A stretch of DNA of 64,000 nt from Paenibacillus sp. 1_12 (GCF_900114475.1 NZ_FOTE01000002.1:1-64000), one strand, 5' to 3'; counted from the stretch's first letter, positions 1 to 9,309 are shown. Notes: generated by a model from the sequence alone, not told the origin. Program-made: numbers and translations.

Positions 1-31
1 TTCTTTCATTCTCCACTTCTAAGGGATATGA

Positions 32-64
32 AATCCTGCGAACAAGCGAGCATACGTAAGAAAA
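32..64 (+). repeat. Dispersed repeat, copy 1
   Basis: This segment begins ATCCTGCGAACAAGCGAGCA and recurs with few changes at 270-302. Similarity loosely continues about 20 bases further (a GAGGGAG motif near 76-83 and again near 315-321). The 65-269 stretch between the copies holds only a weak minus-strand reading frame (6-230) with no ribosome site or recognisable protein, so I do not call a gene there. Confidence 0.55.
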
Positions 65-269
65 TCTCATCATTCTGAGGGAGGAATGAAAGGGCATCGA
101 CCCGTCGAGAAATGGGAGTGAAAGCCTCCGGAGGTATGTGGAGCAGCGTGCAACAGAGCAGTAAAAAAGGAGCGAAAACTCGCCCCTTCTGTTCCCGCAT
201 GCGCTTCGGTTGCCGAATTTGACGGTACATCCCCTCTTCTATCCGGGTAGCGTTTTATTCTTTGGAGAG

Positions 270-302
270 ATCCTGCGAATAAGCGAGCATTCGTGAGAAA
301 AC
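270..302 (+). repeat. Dispersed repeat, copy 2
   Basis: Direct repeat of 32-64, starting ATCCTGCGAATAAGCGAGCA and followed by CGTGAGAAAAC where copy 1 has CGTAAGAAAAT. It lies just downstream of the stop of the minus-strand AlaX-like gene. The CGTAAGAAAAC-like core also occurs in the 40-bp tandem array at 54530-54807, so the two may be related; that link is inference. Confidence 0.55.
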
Positions 303-340
303 TACATTTTACCGAGGGAGTTTAACAAGAAATAATTGCT

Positions 341-982
341 TTATTCACTTACAAAGATTTCGATTCTTTCTTTCCCTCTCCCAATGTTATTACGCTTCAA
401 CTTAATTTCTCCAACTTCGCCTGTATTCTTCAAGTGAGTTCCACCGCAGGGAACCTTTGAAAATCCTTCAATTTCCCAATATCTTCTTCCATTTCCTTCG
501 TCACTGAAGGCACTAATGATGTCGAAATTTGCCTCAATGATCTCACGGGATTCTTTCTCGATCAAAGGAAATGATTTTGAAATATTCTCGTGCCATACAA
601 AATCTATTCGGGCTTTATCTTGAGCGATATGAGCGCCTGTTTTCTCGATACCTTTCAAATGTTTATAAGCTAATTCTAATACAACCTCCGCTGCAAAGTG
701 TAGTCTCATAAGTCTGTAACGACGATCCCAATCTACGCTCATCGTCACTTGATCACCAACTTTTAAGTCATGCCCTTCTTCTACTGTATAAATGATTTCA
801 TGACCATCTTTTTTTGCTTGATGTACGGAATACCCATGAATCAATCCTGTATCACTTTCTTGCCCTCCAGAGAAAGCATAAAAGATGGTTCGTTCCACTG
901 TAATGTCATTGCCATTTACACTGGCTATGCGAGTATCTATTTCTGTTGCATATGGGTTTGTCCAAAATACTTTTTCAACCAT
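341..982 (-). CDS. AlaX-like alanyl-tRNA editing protein
   Basis: This 213-residue protein resembles free-standing homologues of the alanyl-tRNA synthetase editing domain, which hydrolyse mischarged Ser- or Gly-tRNA(Ala) in the cytoplasm. The C-terminal zinc motif CGGTH (Cys179, His183) is intact. The first metal motif, normally HxxxH, reads HFAAE (His95, Glu99), so one expected histidine is a glutamate. An AAGGAGGTG site five bases before the ATG fixes the start. It lies 43 bases downstream of the XRE/cupin regulator and probably shares its transcript. The altered motif means either Glu serves as the zinc ligand or trans-editing activity is changed. Confidence 0.8.
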   Translation of the reverse strand: MVEKVFWTNPYATEIDTRIASVNGNDITVERTIFYAFSGGQESDTGLIHGYSVHQAKKDGHEIIYTVEEGHDLKVGDQVTMSVDWDRRYRLMRLHFAAEVVLELAYKHLKGIEKTGAHIAQDKARIDFVWHENISKSFPLIEKESREIIEANFDIISAFSDEGNGRRYWEIEGFSKVPCGGTHLKNTGEVGEIKLKRNNIGRGKERIEIFVSE

Positions 983-1025
983 ATCAGCACCTCCTTATCA
1001 CATCATGAATTACATATCCGTTTTA

Positions 1026-1580
1026 CTATTCTGGATAATGCATGACAACTTGTAGGGTGACATCATCATCTGTGTCATTTATATATTTGTGTGTAACGTT
1101 TCCTTCAAACTGTATAGCACCTCCTGTAGGCAGGGTGTACTCGTCATCCCTAACTCTGATTTTAAATTCCCCTTTAATAACAGTAATGTACTCTTGGACA
1201 CCCTCGTTGTGGGGTGTGGAAACATAGTTTCCTTTAGGTTTTAATACAATTGTGAAAATTTCAATTTGAGTTTGCGGATTGAATGGAAATAATAAATAGA
1301 CTAGACAGTTCCCGTTATCCTCCGTTATATCTGGTACTTCTTTGGGATTAACGATTGCTATTGTAGATTCGTCGTCTTTAATTAGGGCTGAAAAAGAAAT
1401 ATGAAGTCCCGTAGCAATTTTCCAAACGGTGGTTACTGTTGGCTGTGTGTCCCCTCGCTCGATTTGATGCAGCATACCTTTGCTAACCCCAGTTAAATCT
1501 GCCACTTTATCTAAACTTAACTGTCTTTGCTTTCTCACACGTTGCAAGTTGTGTCCTATCCTGATGTGAATAGCATCCAA
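1026..1580 (-). CDS. XRE-family regulator with C-terminal cupin domain
   Basis: This 184-residue protein has an N-terminal helix-turn-helix of the XRE/Cro type (residues about 5-62, including the stretch GVSKGMLHQIERGDTQPTV). A C-terminal cupin barrel follows (about 105-180, with YVSTPHNEGVQEYITVIKGE). Such proteins bind DNA through the HTH and sense a small molecule in the cupin. The start is TTG, seven bases after a GGGGG ribosome site. A near-perfect palindrome just upstream (1596-1613) is a likely autoregulatory operator. It precedes the AlaX-like gene in the same direction, so it probably controls that gene. The ligand is unknown. Confidence 0.85.
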   Translation of the reverse strand: MDAIHIRIGHNLQRVRKQRQLSLDKVADLTGVSKGMLHQIERGDTQPTVTTVWKIATGLHISFSALIKDDESTIAIVNPKEVPDITEDNGNCLVYLLFPFNPQTQIEIFTIVLKPKGNYVSTPHNEGVQEYITVIKGEFKIRVRDDEYTLPTGGAIQFEGNVTHKYINDTDDDVTLQVVMHYPE

Positions 1581-1595
1581 GAAATGACCCCCTTC

Positions 1596-1613
1596 TGTAT
1601 AGTATATTATACA
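1596..1613 (-). promoter_or_regulatory. Palindromic operator candidate upstream of the XRE/cupin gene
   Basis: The 18-base sequence TGTATAGTATATTATACA is an inverted repeat with one imperfect pair, 16 bases before the TTG start. Its position suits autoregulation by the adjacent HTH protein. The rest of the divergent gap (1614-1930) shows nothing further I can name. Confidence 0.4.
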
Positions 1614-1941
1614 AAAATAATAATATAGAAAACAAATAGGACTGTAGTTACTCTAAAGTGCCCGTTACTTTAATAAATAAAAGAAGAGCTACCCAAAGCA
1701 AGCCCCCTCAACTATCGTTCCCAGTTGGCGGAATGACATCAAAATTCAACATAAAATGGATGATGTTCTTCATTTAAAGCAAACTCAATTCTCTGCCTGA
1801 AATTTCTCCAAGTCACCATGTTTTTTTTGCCATAAAAGTCCTATTCGATTCGACACGATTCGTACCATAATTGAGGGAAAAGTCCTATTGAATCGTAAGA
1901 CTGGAAAAGGAATAATCAAATTAAAACAGGAGGTTTTTTCC

Positions 1942-4218
1942 ATGCGGATGTACAGGAGTTGGATATCCGGCTTACTGGGAATATCCATGTGCTTCGGGTG
2001 CCTGATTATACCCGTCTCAGCTGAAATCAAGCTTGATCCTTCAACGATACTAACTCCGAGCTCCATTATCCAGTTCCCCATTATCAAAGATTTGATTATT
2101 TTCCAAAACTCCAGCGACGTTCAGTTGAAATGGAAAGCTCCGACGCTCGCTAGCCGATATATGGGCGCTCCAGCAATAGGACCGGATCAGACAATCTACT
2201 TGGGACATACGTTTAGTTTTCTTGGCTCTGTATCATACGTGTCTGCCTTTAAATCCGATGGGACGAAAATGTGGAGCTACGTGCTAAAAGACATTCTTTT
2301 AACACCACCTATCGTTGGGCCGGACGGCACGATTTATGTCAGTAATGCACACGATAATCCGGGTGAGTTGATCGCCATTCGTCCGGATGGAACGAAGAAA
2401 TGGGCATTCGCAGCTGGGGATCAGATTAGATCAACTCCTGCTATCGGATCAGATGGCATCCTGTATGCGGCGTCCCGTGATGGCATCCTCCATGCTCTGA
2501 ATCCTCAGAACGGATCCGAGATCTGGTTGTACGATATGGAGGTTAGAGGTCAAGCCTCCCTAGCCACGGCTCCTGACGGGACTATATATGCGGCCAACGG
2601 CACTTCATCCCTGTATGCGATCAAGCCCAACGGAACGAGAAAATGGACATACCAAGCCGGCGGGATTGTGAGCTCTGCTCCCGCTGTAGGACCAGACGGT
2701 ACGATCTTCGTTGGATCGACCGATCACAACTTATACGCCATCCTGCCTAACGGGGAGCTCAAATGGAAGTTTGATCAAGGGAGCAACGTCTTCGCTCCAT
2801 CTGTCGCGCAGAATGGCGACGTCTATGTAGGGTCAGAGAACTCCAAACTGAACGTTATTCGTTCTGACGGCAGTCTAAAGTGGCAGTTTGCCGCAGGCGG
2901 CTCCGTTGCCCCACCCGTGCTGGCGCCGAATGGGCTGGTCTACACCCACTCCTCTTCCAATAAGGCAATCTATGCGCTTAACCCAGATGGCGCCATTCAA
3001 TGGCAATATAGATTCGTAACAGACGACACGCAACCCCTCTCAGTCGGAAATGACGGCACCTTGTATGATGTATCCACTAACTTTCCTGATAACTTTGACG
3101 TCAAAGACATGGAACATACTTATGTGATGTACATGTATGCCCTCAAGGTACCTGTCAAGACGATGACCTTGGATCAAACTTCTCTAGCCCTAACTGAGGG
3201 GCAGACAAGCAAGCTTACGACTTCTTTTACGCCAAGCTATGCATCCAATTCCACCGTCACGTGGAAAAGCAGCAATCCGAACATAGCTTCCGTGGATGAT
3301 AAGGGCAACGTGAGTGCCCACATATCCGGTACGGTAACCGTTACGGCAACTTCTGGAGACGGTCCCGTAGCACAGTGCAAGATTACCGTCACAGCTCGAA
3401 CGGTCACGACAACCGAAGTAAGCAGTGTTGTCCTGAACAAAACTGCACTATTCCTTCGTACCGGAGATAGCGTCTCTCTCATGGCTAAAGTAATTCCGGA
3501 TAACGCTACGAATCAGAATGTGACATGGGTAAGCAGCAACCCGGGAGCAGCTACTGTGAACCTTAATGGAAAAGTAACCGCACTCTCCCCAGGTTCGACA
3601 GACATTACAGTCACCACACAGGACGGCAACTTTATTGCCAGGAGCAAGGTAGTCGTCACGGCAGGAACTTCCGCAGACTCCGGCCCGTTCACTGACATCA
3701 AAGGAAATTGGGCGACTCCTGAGATACTGCGCGCTTATGAGTTAAAAGTGGCCAGCGGCTACCCAGACTTCACGTTTCAGCCGAATGCGAACATTACTCG
3801 ATCAGAATTCACTGTTATGCTAATGAATGGGTTGAAGTCGGCGTTTGAAGGTGCGGGTCTCACGTTCACCGATACGGGTCAGATTCAAGACTGGGCGGCC
3901 AAGTCCGTTAAACAAGCCGTGAAGCTTGGCATTATTAGCGGATACCCTGATGGTTCCTTCCGTCCCACTGCGAACATTACCCATGAGGAGATGATGTCTA
4001 TGGTAGTAAAAGGACTGGGCATAACGCTCACTCCCGGTGCGACGACTGATTATGCCGACGATGCCGATATTCCCGATTGGGCCAAACCTGCTGCCTCGAT
4101 CTCCGGTAAGAACAATCTGCTTGGCGGTACGACTGGAAACAACTTTGCACCCTCAACATTGGCTACCCGTGCCGAGGCTGTAACCGCCATCGTCAGGATG
4201 CTCGATATTAGACTTTGA
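1942..4218 (+). CDS. Secreted PQQ-type beta-propeller, Ig-like (Big2) and SLH-domain surface protein
   Basis: The ATG at 1942 follows an AGGAGG site and opens a signal peptide ending near VSAEI, giving 758 residues. An upstream in-frame ATG at 1888 lacks a ribosome site. Residues about 45-400 are repeats of the form PAIGPDGTIYVGS..LYAIxPDGxxKW, typical of PQQ-like beta-propellers. Two bacterial Ig-like Big2 domains follow (about 405-485 and 495-575; motifs VTWKSSNPNIASVD and VTWVSSNPGAATVN). Three SLH repeats close the protein (FTDIKGNWATPEI, FTDTGQIQDWAAKSV, YADDADIPDWA), which anchor proteins to cell-wall polymers. It is a cell-surface protein; the propeller's ligand or enzymatic role cannot be read. 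Confidence 0.88.
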   Translation: MRMYRSWISGLLGISMCFGCLIIPVSAEIKLDPSTILTPSSIIQFPIIKDLIIFQNSSDVQLKWKAPTLASRYMGAPAIGPDQTIYLGHTFSFLGSVSYVSAFKSDGTKMWSYVLKDILLTPPIVGPDGTIYVSNAHDNPGELIAIRPDGTKKWAFAAGDQIRSTPAIGSDGILYAASRDGILHALNPQNGSEIWLYDMEVRGQASLATAPDGTIYAANGTSSLYAIKPNGTRKWTYQAGGIVSSAPAVGPDGTIFVGSTDHNLYAILPNGELKWKFDQGSNVFAPSVAQNGDVYVGSENSKLNVIRSDGSLKWQFAAGGSVAPPVLAPNGLVYTHSSSNKAIYALNPDGAIQWQYRFVTDDTQPLSVGNDGTLYDVSTNFPDNFDVKDMEHTYVMYMYALKVPVKTMTLDQTSLALTEGQTSKLTTSFTPSYASNSTVTWKSSNPNIASVDDKGNVSAHISGTVTVTATSGDGPVAQCKITVTARTVTTTEVSSVVLNKTALFLRTGDSVSLMAKVIPDNATNQNVTWVSSNPGAATVNLNGKVTALSPGSTDITVTTQDGNFIARSKVVVTAGTSADSGPFTDIKGNWATPEILRAYELKVASGYPDFTFQPNANITRSEFTVMLMNGLKSAFEGAGLTFTDTGQIQDWAAKSVKQAVKLGIISGYPDGSFRPTANITHEEMMSMVVKGLGITLTPGATTDYADDADIPDWAKPAASISGKNNLLGGTTGNNFAPSTLATRAEAVTAIVRMLDIRL

Positions 4219-4380
4219 TGTTTTCCTACACCATTAGGTAGCCCCACAAAGTGGCGCAGACCTCAAGAACATATATCCATCGCGGCCCCCAAGCTCCGGC
4301 GCGCTGCAAACGCAAGCCAAGATGAATAGATGAGATTTTCTTCTGCAGTTGGTGACCGTTCACCTTAATAGATCGGTTCA

Positions 4381-4647
4381 CTCTCATATCCCAGACGTGA
4401 CGAAGTGGACAACATCCGCGACCAATCCCATTTGTTGAGGGGTGACCGGGAATCCGTTGATCGCTTCGCGAACGGCAAGCAAGTCATTTACCAAGAACCG
4501 TACGGTAAGGGCGTTCTGGCGGCATTATACGGAGCGCTCGGAGATGCGGACAAACAGCAAGCTCACAAGCTCGGCATCACCATTGAAGGGCTACCGCTTC
4601 AGAAATTCTTCTCTTACTTAATTGAAGGAGGTCAGCGAATTGAATAA
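4381..4647 (+). pseudogene. Remnant: C-terminus of an ABC transporter ATP-binding protein
   Basis: About 88 codons remain open from a stop at 4369 to the TAA at 4647. The text (DNIRDQSHLLRG, then GKGVLAALYGALGD, ending LPLQKFFSYLIEGG) matches my recollection of the C-terminal tail of BcrA-like exporter ATPases. No Walker A, signature or Walker B segment lies upstream, so the catalytic domain is gone. The stop overlaps the TTG start of the following permease remnant, as in an intact ATPase-permease pair. Family assignment is from memory of homologues and is moderate. Confidence 0.55.
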
Positions 4648-5329
4648 AACGACTGTATTAATGAAGGCATCCTTCCTTTAGCTTAGGCTGTATCTGTGGA
4701 TTGTTCTGTGCATCCTCGCTGTCAGCGTCATTACCAATTTGATCATAAGTTTTGCAATGAGATCCGGCGAAAATTCTTCGCCGTCAGCCGCGAATCTGAT
4801 TACGCTATTCTTGATCTTTGTATTAGGCAGTGTTCTGCCTGTAAGCTTCTTCAAAAGGGTGATTAATTTAGGCGCAACCCGTAAAGAGTATTATCTCAGC
4901 ATTTTGTTGGTATACACGCTATGGGCAGCCTTATTCGCTGTGCTTAACATCGTATGGTTCCAGCTTAAACTGAACTTGATCCGGAATTATGAACATACGT
5001 TTAATATTCTCGAAATATTCAACTGGGATCAATTTGGTATTGCCGGTATGTTCATATACCAGTTTGGCGCATACCTGTTTCTGTTAGCGCTCTTGAACCT
5101 ATTATTTTCCGGACTTCACCACCCCGTGGGCAGGGTGATCTGGGCAGCCTTCATTGCGGCGATCCCCGTTTTCACCTCAATCGCGCAGCTTCGACATAAA
5201 CTCGCCGACGGGTTACTGACGCTGCTCTTCTACGATTCTCTTCTGCAAGGATTCGGATTGACATTCATCATCGCCTGTCTGCTCCTATTGGGCGGTTGGT
5301 GGTTTACAGCTAGACGCACCTTGATTTGA
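4640..5329 (+). pseudogene. ABC-2-type permease with an early nonsense codon
   Basis: The frame starts at a TTG eight bases after GGAGG, reads MNKTTVLMKASFL, and hits TAG at 4679-4681. It then continues open in the same frame (LRLYLWIVLCILAVSVITNL and onward) to 5329, about 229 codons. The continuation has several hydrophobic membrane spans and ends GGWWFTARRTLI, like the membrane subunit of a two-gene ABC exporter. A single C-to-T change of CAG (Gln) would give the TAG. Re-initiation downstream is possible, but with the damaged ATPase before it and a broken gene after it, decay is the simpler reading. Confidence 0.65.
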
Positions 5330-5375
5330 GACGGACTTTAACCCTATCTCAAATCGAAATGATGATTGAAATAAA

Positions 5376-5789
5376 ATGATTAAAAATGTCCCGAACGAAG
5401 TAAGGAAGTCATATCTCTTTTGGATGACCGCATTCGTCGCTGGCGTTTTTGAAATGATCATTGACGTTATCTCCTCCTTATCCGGCAAGACGTCGTCCGT
5501 TGGAGGCCTTGTGATCCAAGTGCTCATAAGAACATTAATCTTTGGTGCACTAACCTTCATTATTATGAAGAGGTATCGTGGGGAGAATTGGGCCTGAATC
5601 GCTTTAACCATCCTTCTTGGCGGAATCGGGACACTGTCTTTGGTCATCGATCCCATCAAGTAGCTTCTGGAAGGCAACTCTTTGAGCACGATGTTTGACG
5701 GGGTCGAATTTACGTCGGTCCTGTTCGCCGCAAGCAGAGTGGTGTATTTGGCAGCCGTATTTGCAGCCTTGATCTACATGTCATTTTAA
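5376..5789 (+). pseudogene. Small membrane protein gene broken by two stops
   Basis: The frame encodes about 137 residues with four hydrophobic segments. It begins MIKNVPNEVRKSYLFW and ends VVYLAAVFAALIYMSF before TAA. It is interrupted by TGA at 5595-5597 and TAG at 5661-5663, while the reading remains sensible on both sides (ENWA stop IALTILLGGIG; VIDPIK stop LLEG). Each stop is one C-to-T step from a sense codon (CGA, CAG). It directly follows the broken permease and was probably part of the same locus. I do not recognise the family. Confidence 0.6.
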
Positions 5790-5798
5790 ACACAAAGA

Positions 5799-5840
5799 AC
5801 CCGGAAAGTGGCACTTTTTCAGAGTGTTTACTTCCCGGGT
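5799..5840 (-). terminator. Hairpin between convergent pseudogene and nucleoside-salvage operon
   Basis: An imperfect hairpin with ACCCGG/CCGGGT ends lies 64 bases past the stop of the deoxyribosyltransferase gene. Read on the minus strand it is followed by TTCTTTGTGTTT, a moderate U-tract, so it probably ends that operon. Confidence 0.5.
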
Positions 5841-5903
5841 CAACGTTCACCATAAACTATGGCGCTGCTCTATTTTCTTCTAGCCATTCTTTCAACTACA
5901 AAC

Positions 5904-6437
5904 CTACACTGCTGCCTCCGCACGATCCCGTTTGATCTGCATGAGGCAATCTTCAAAACTACCAATCACGAGCTTCACAGGAACACCAAGCATTAAGTTA
6001 ATCGGCATACCGAGATTTTCAATATGCAGACCTTCTTTATCCACGTATCTCCCATTATCTCCAGGATGAACGCCGCCCCAGTACAAAGCGACTTTTTCCC
6101 ACATCGGAACATCAGCGTCCACATACCCATACAGCTTTTTACCTAAAGCACAAGCATACCCTACTTCAAACACGGTTCCTGAATCAGGCTCAGCTCCGCG
6201 AAAACAGTTTAAATTGGCGGCTATGATATCTGCCTCTTCAATTAATTTAATATTGGCATGAAAGATTTCGGAGGCAATTTCCTGTTTGCTCCGGCCTGGC
6301 TCCTTGCTAATCACGTTATCCTTAGGATACACACCAACAAAACCATGCTCTGCACAAGCAGCTTTCAGGTTGGCTCCAATCTCTAATGCATTTGGATAAA
6401 AAACCTCAAAGCCTGCTAGATAGATCGAATTACCCAT
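5904..6437 (-). CDS. Nucleoside 2-deoxyribosyltransferase
   Basis: This 177-residue cytoplasmic enzyme of the NDT family exchanges bases between deoxyribonucleosides or hydrolyses the glycosidic bond. The N-terminal IYLAGF strand-loop and the block NLNCFRGAEPDSGTVFEVGYA (residues about 75-95) are characteristic; the Glu in FEVGYA (residue 91) is the expected nucleophile. The ATG at 6437 sits six bases after GCGGGG; a GTG three codons earlier is less well placed. It is the last gene of the seven-gene nucleoside import and salvage operon, 26 bases after adenine deaminase. Substrate preference (purine or pyrimidine) cannot be read from the sequence. Confidence 0.85.
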   Translation of the reverse strand: MGNSIYLAGFEVFYPNALEIGANLKAACAEHGFVGVYPKDNVISKEPGRSKQEIASEIFHANIKLIEEADIIAANLNCFRGAEPDSGTVFEVGYACALGKKLYGYVDADVPMWEKVALYWGGVHPGDNGRYVDKEGLHIENLGMPINLMLGVPVKLVIGSFEDCLMQIKRDRAEAAV

Positions 6438-6463
6438 TGCAAACACCCCGCAACTTGTTGATA

Positions 6464-8176
6464 TTAGCCCTGAATAAGTAAAGGAACAACCTTGCCTGCA
6501 TTCACATCGATAAGGCCCAAATCTGTTATTTTCAAAGCCGGACTCACCGGTAAGGAGTGTGTACTGATCGACATAATCGGATTATAATGTTGGTAACCTA
6601 GCGATTCCATCGCCTTAGTAAGCTGATTGACCTCCGCTGCCGTTTGCTCCAACGGTTCCTCCGTTAAAATCCCACCTACAGGAAGGTGCAGATTAGCCAG
6701 CACGGTGCCATTATCAACCACACAGAATCCACCCTGATTCTTAATAACCTCATTGGCTGCAAGCATCATGTCCAGCGGATTATGCCCGACGACCAACAGG
6801 TTGTGATTATCATGAGAATAGGTAGTCGCTATGGCTCCACGCTTGATCGTATCCCCGCCGATTAAACCATATCCTCGGTTCCCGTTTTTCCCATAACGCT
6901 CAAAGGTAGCAATCAGTCCATATGGACTTTCCTCCCAATTCAGCTGGTCACCTTGAACATCCACCTCACCATGATGCTCCTTGGTAAAGGTTGAGCCGTC
7001 TTGAACCATCATCACTCGACATTCATAACGACCATCTGCTGCTTTAACGCTGACAGCGAAGTCTTGTTCGGTTAATAAGGGAAGTTTGACACTTTCGTAA
7101 TAGTGTGCCGGGAATGAGTGCTTACTAGGTTTGGGCAGGTAAGCTTCGTGAATGTCATATACTTTTTGTCCTTTTTTGTACACCTGATCCATCGTCATGC
7201 TCTGCAGATCCGATACGAGCAGAAAATCGGCGATTTTGCCAGGAGCAACGGCTCCACGATCATGCATTCTCATTCTTCGGGCAGGTGTAAAGGTACTCGC
7301 GTAGATCGCTTTCTCCGGGTCCATTCCCATCCCTATTGCCTTGCGGACCAGGTGATTCAGATGGCCCCGACGCTGAAAGGAATCCGCCATCACATCATCA
7401 GTTACAAAACAAAAATGCTCTGATACGTCATTACGGATCAAATAGTCCATAACTTCATCGGTCATTGACTTCTCCTGAATTTCAATAAACATCCCAGCAC
7501 TAATTCGCGCTTCCATGCCTTCGATTGTTTGGTGGGTATGGTCCGAATCAACGCCGGCATAGATGACCCTGTGCAGATCCAAATCCAGCAGCTTGGGACA
7601 ATGTCCCTCTATAATCAAGTCCGGGTATTGACGGCGAATATGCTCCAGAATATGGTTGGTTTTGCAGTCTGGATTGGTAATAATATCCACATAATTCATG
7701 ATTTCGCCCAGGCATATGATTTTTTCCGTTTGCAGCAGCTCATCGAGATCGGCAATTTCGATCGACCCACCAGAGGTTTCCAATGAAGTAGCAGGCACCG
7801 AGCTTGGAACCGCATAGAACATATCTGCGACACATTCCTCACTTGCCCTCAGCATCTCCTTGACCCCTTCAAGACCAAATACATTCGCGATCTCATGCGG
7901 CTCTGGTACGATCGTCGTCACTCCGTTACGAATCAATCCATAGGAGAAGGTTGCCGGTGTTACCATCGTGCTTTCGATGTGAAGATGAATATCGATCAAA
8001 CCGGGAAGCAAGTAACGGTCCTCACCCTTGACGATCTCGGCGGCTTCGAACGTCTCCTGTCCTCGGTTACCTATATAGAGAAAACGGCCGTCAAGCACTG
8101 CTACATTGCCCTTGACCATTCTTTTCGTATAACTGTTAAATATCTGGACCTGCTCTATAAGTAAATCTACATACAT
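6464..8176 (-). CDS. ade: Adenine deaminase
   Basis: This 570-residue amidohydrolase converts adenine to hypoxanthine and ammonia in the cytoplasm. The metal-binding motif LPGLIDIHLHIEST is at residues 57-70. EPHEIANVFG and the C-terminal SHDNHNLLVVG block are typical of bacterial AdeC. The start at 8176 follows AGGAGGTG by five bases; an in-frame start ten codons upstream overlaps the ATPase gene and is less likely. Length matches the family. In this operon it would act on adenine released by the nucleoside hydrolase, which lies three genes upstream. Confidence 0.93.
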   Translation of the reverse strand: MYVDLLIEQVQIFNSYTKRMVKGNVAVLDGRFLYIGNRGQETFEAAEIVKGEDRYLLPGLIDIHLHIESTMVTPATFSYGLIRNGVTTIVPEPHEIANVFGLEGVKEMLRASEECVADMFYAVPSSVPATSLETSGGSIEIADLDELLQTEKIICLGEIMNYVDIITNPDCKTNHILEHIRRQYPDLIIEGHCPKLLDLDLHRVIYAGVDSDHTHQTIEGMEARISAGMFIEIQEKSMTDEVMDYLIRNDVSEHFCFVTDDVMADSFQRRGHLNHLVRKAIGMGMDPEKAIYASTFTPARRMRMHDRGAVAPGKIADFLLVSDLQSMTMDQVYKKGQKVYDIHEAYLPKPSKHSFPAHYYESVKLPLLTEQDFAVSVKAADGRYECRVMMVQDGSTFTKEHHGEVDVQGDQLNWEESPYGLIATFERYGKNGNRGYGLIGGDTIKRGAIATTYSHDNHNLLVVGHNPLDMMLAANEVIKNQGGFCVVDNGTVLANLHLPVGGILTEEPLEQTAAEVNQLTKAMESLGYQHYNPIMSISTHSLPVSPALKITDLGLIDVNAGKVVPLLIQG

Positions 8177-8195
8177 ATGTGCACCTCCTGCTGCG

Positions 8196-9293
8196 TTAAT
8201 CGACAATAACTAATTTTTCAGATGGAAACGAAAGCTGAACCCGGGATCCATTCCCGTATGGCTCCTCCATTTCCTTATTGACCATAAAATCACCCAGCTC
8301 CGTCTTCACGACATACTGATAGCTCCGTCCGAGAAAGGTGCTCACTGTGACAATACCCGATACCATATTGGTTGCTTCTCCGTTAGCACGCTCTGCAGCT
8401 ATTTGATTAAGCGACGTATTCGTTTCCGTTGTAATGAGAATGTCCTCGGGACGGATGGCGATTTTGCGGCCCGTTGTATCTTGGGTTCCCCGATGTCTAA
8501 GCACCCGGAACTCATAGTCGCTTTCCTTCAACACGATCTCTTCGTCATGGTCAATCCGTTGACTAAAAGCAATAAAATTGCTGAATCCAATGAATCGGGC
8601 GACAAATTCAGTCCTTGGATATTTAAATATAGTCGCAGGACGATCCAATTGCTCGATTACCCCATTGTTCATAATGGCTACCTGATCCGAGATCGAGAAG
8701 CATTCCTCCTGATCATGCGATACATAAACAGTGGTAATGCCCAATTCCTGTTGAATCCGACGAATTTCTACCCGCATATGAGTCCGCAGATTGGCATCCA
8801 GATTGCTGAGCGGCTCATCGAACAATAACAAATCAGGCTCAATAACGAGTGCCCGCGCGATCGCTACCCGCTGTTTTTGACCACCGGATAATTCCTTCGG
8901 AAACCGTTTCTCAAAACCGTTCAAGCTAACAACTTCCAGAATCCGGCCTACACGCTTGCTGATTTCGGACTCCTGTACTTTTCTGAGGCGCAATCCGAAT
9001 GCAACATTTTCGAAAACAGACAGATGCGGAAACAAGGCATAACTTTGAAAAACGAAGCCAAAGTTACGTTTGTTAACCGGAACCCGTGTATAATCCTTCC
9101 CGTCAAACGTAAACTTGCCATGACTGGCCTCCAAAAAACCAGCGATCAAACGCAAGGTAGTCGTTTTTCCGCAACCGCTTGGACCGAGCAATGAGATAAA
9201 CTGCCCTTTTTCAATATTTAAATTAAAATCACGTAAAATATAATGCTGATGATTATACGCAACCGACACATTTTCCAAAGCCAGCAATGTCAT
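8196..9293 (-). CDS. ABC importer ATP-binding subunit, PotA-like
   Basis: This 365-residue cytoplasmic ATPase powers the adjacent permeases. Walker A GPSGCGKT is at residues 37-44, the signature LSGGQKQRVAIA at 135-146, and Walker B LLLFDEPLSNLDA at about 155-167. A C-terminal TOBE-like regulatory domain starts near residue 240 (AIRPEDI). The architecture matches PotA/FbpC-type importers of spermidine, putrescine or iron. The flanking nucleoside-catabolic enzymes suggest that this system carries nucleosides or bases instead. It lies 16 bases downstream of the second permease and 19 before ade. Confidence 0.85.
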   Translation of the reverse strand: MTLLALENVSVAYNHQHYILRDFNLNIEKGQFISLLGPSGCGKTTTLRLIAGFLEASHGKFTFDGKDYTRVPVNKRNFGFVFQSYALFPHLSVFENVAFGLRLRKVQESEISKRVGRILEVVSLNGFEKRFPKELSGGQKQRVAIARALVIEPDLLLFDEPLSNLDANLRTHMRVEIRRIQQELGITTVYVSHDQEECFSISDQVAIMNNGVIEQLDRPATIFKYPRTEFVARFIGFSNFIAFSQRIDHDEEIVLKESDYEFRVLRHRGTQDTTGRKIAIRPEDILITTETNTSLNQIAAERANGEATNMVSGIVTVSTFLGRSYQYVVKTELGDFMVNKEMEEPYGNGSRVQLSFPSEKLVIVD

Positions 9294-9309
9294 GAGTGAA
9301 AAACCCCCG

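Noticed and set aside
6-230. Minus-strand 74-residue frame at the left edge
   Set aside because: No ribosome site, composition unlike a protein, and it overlaps the dispersed repeat.
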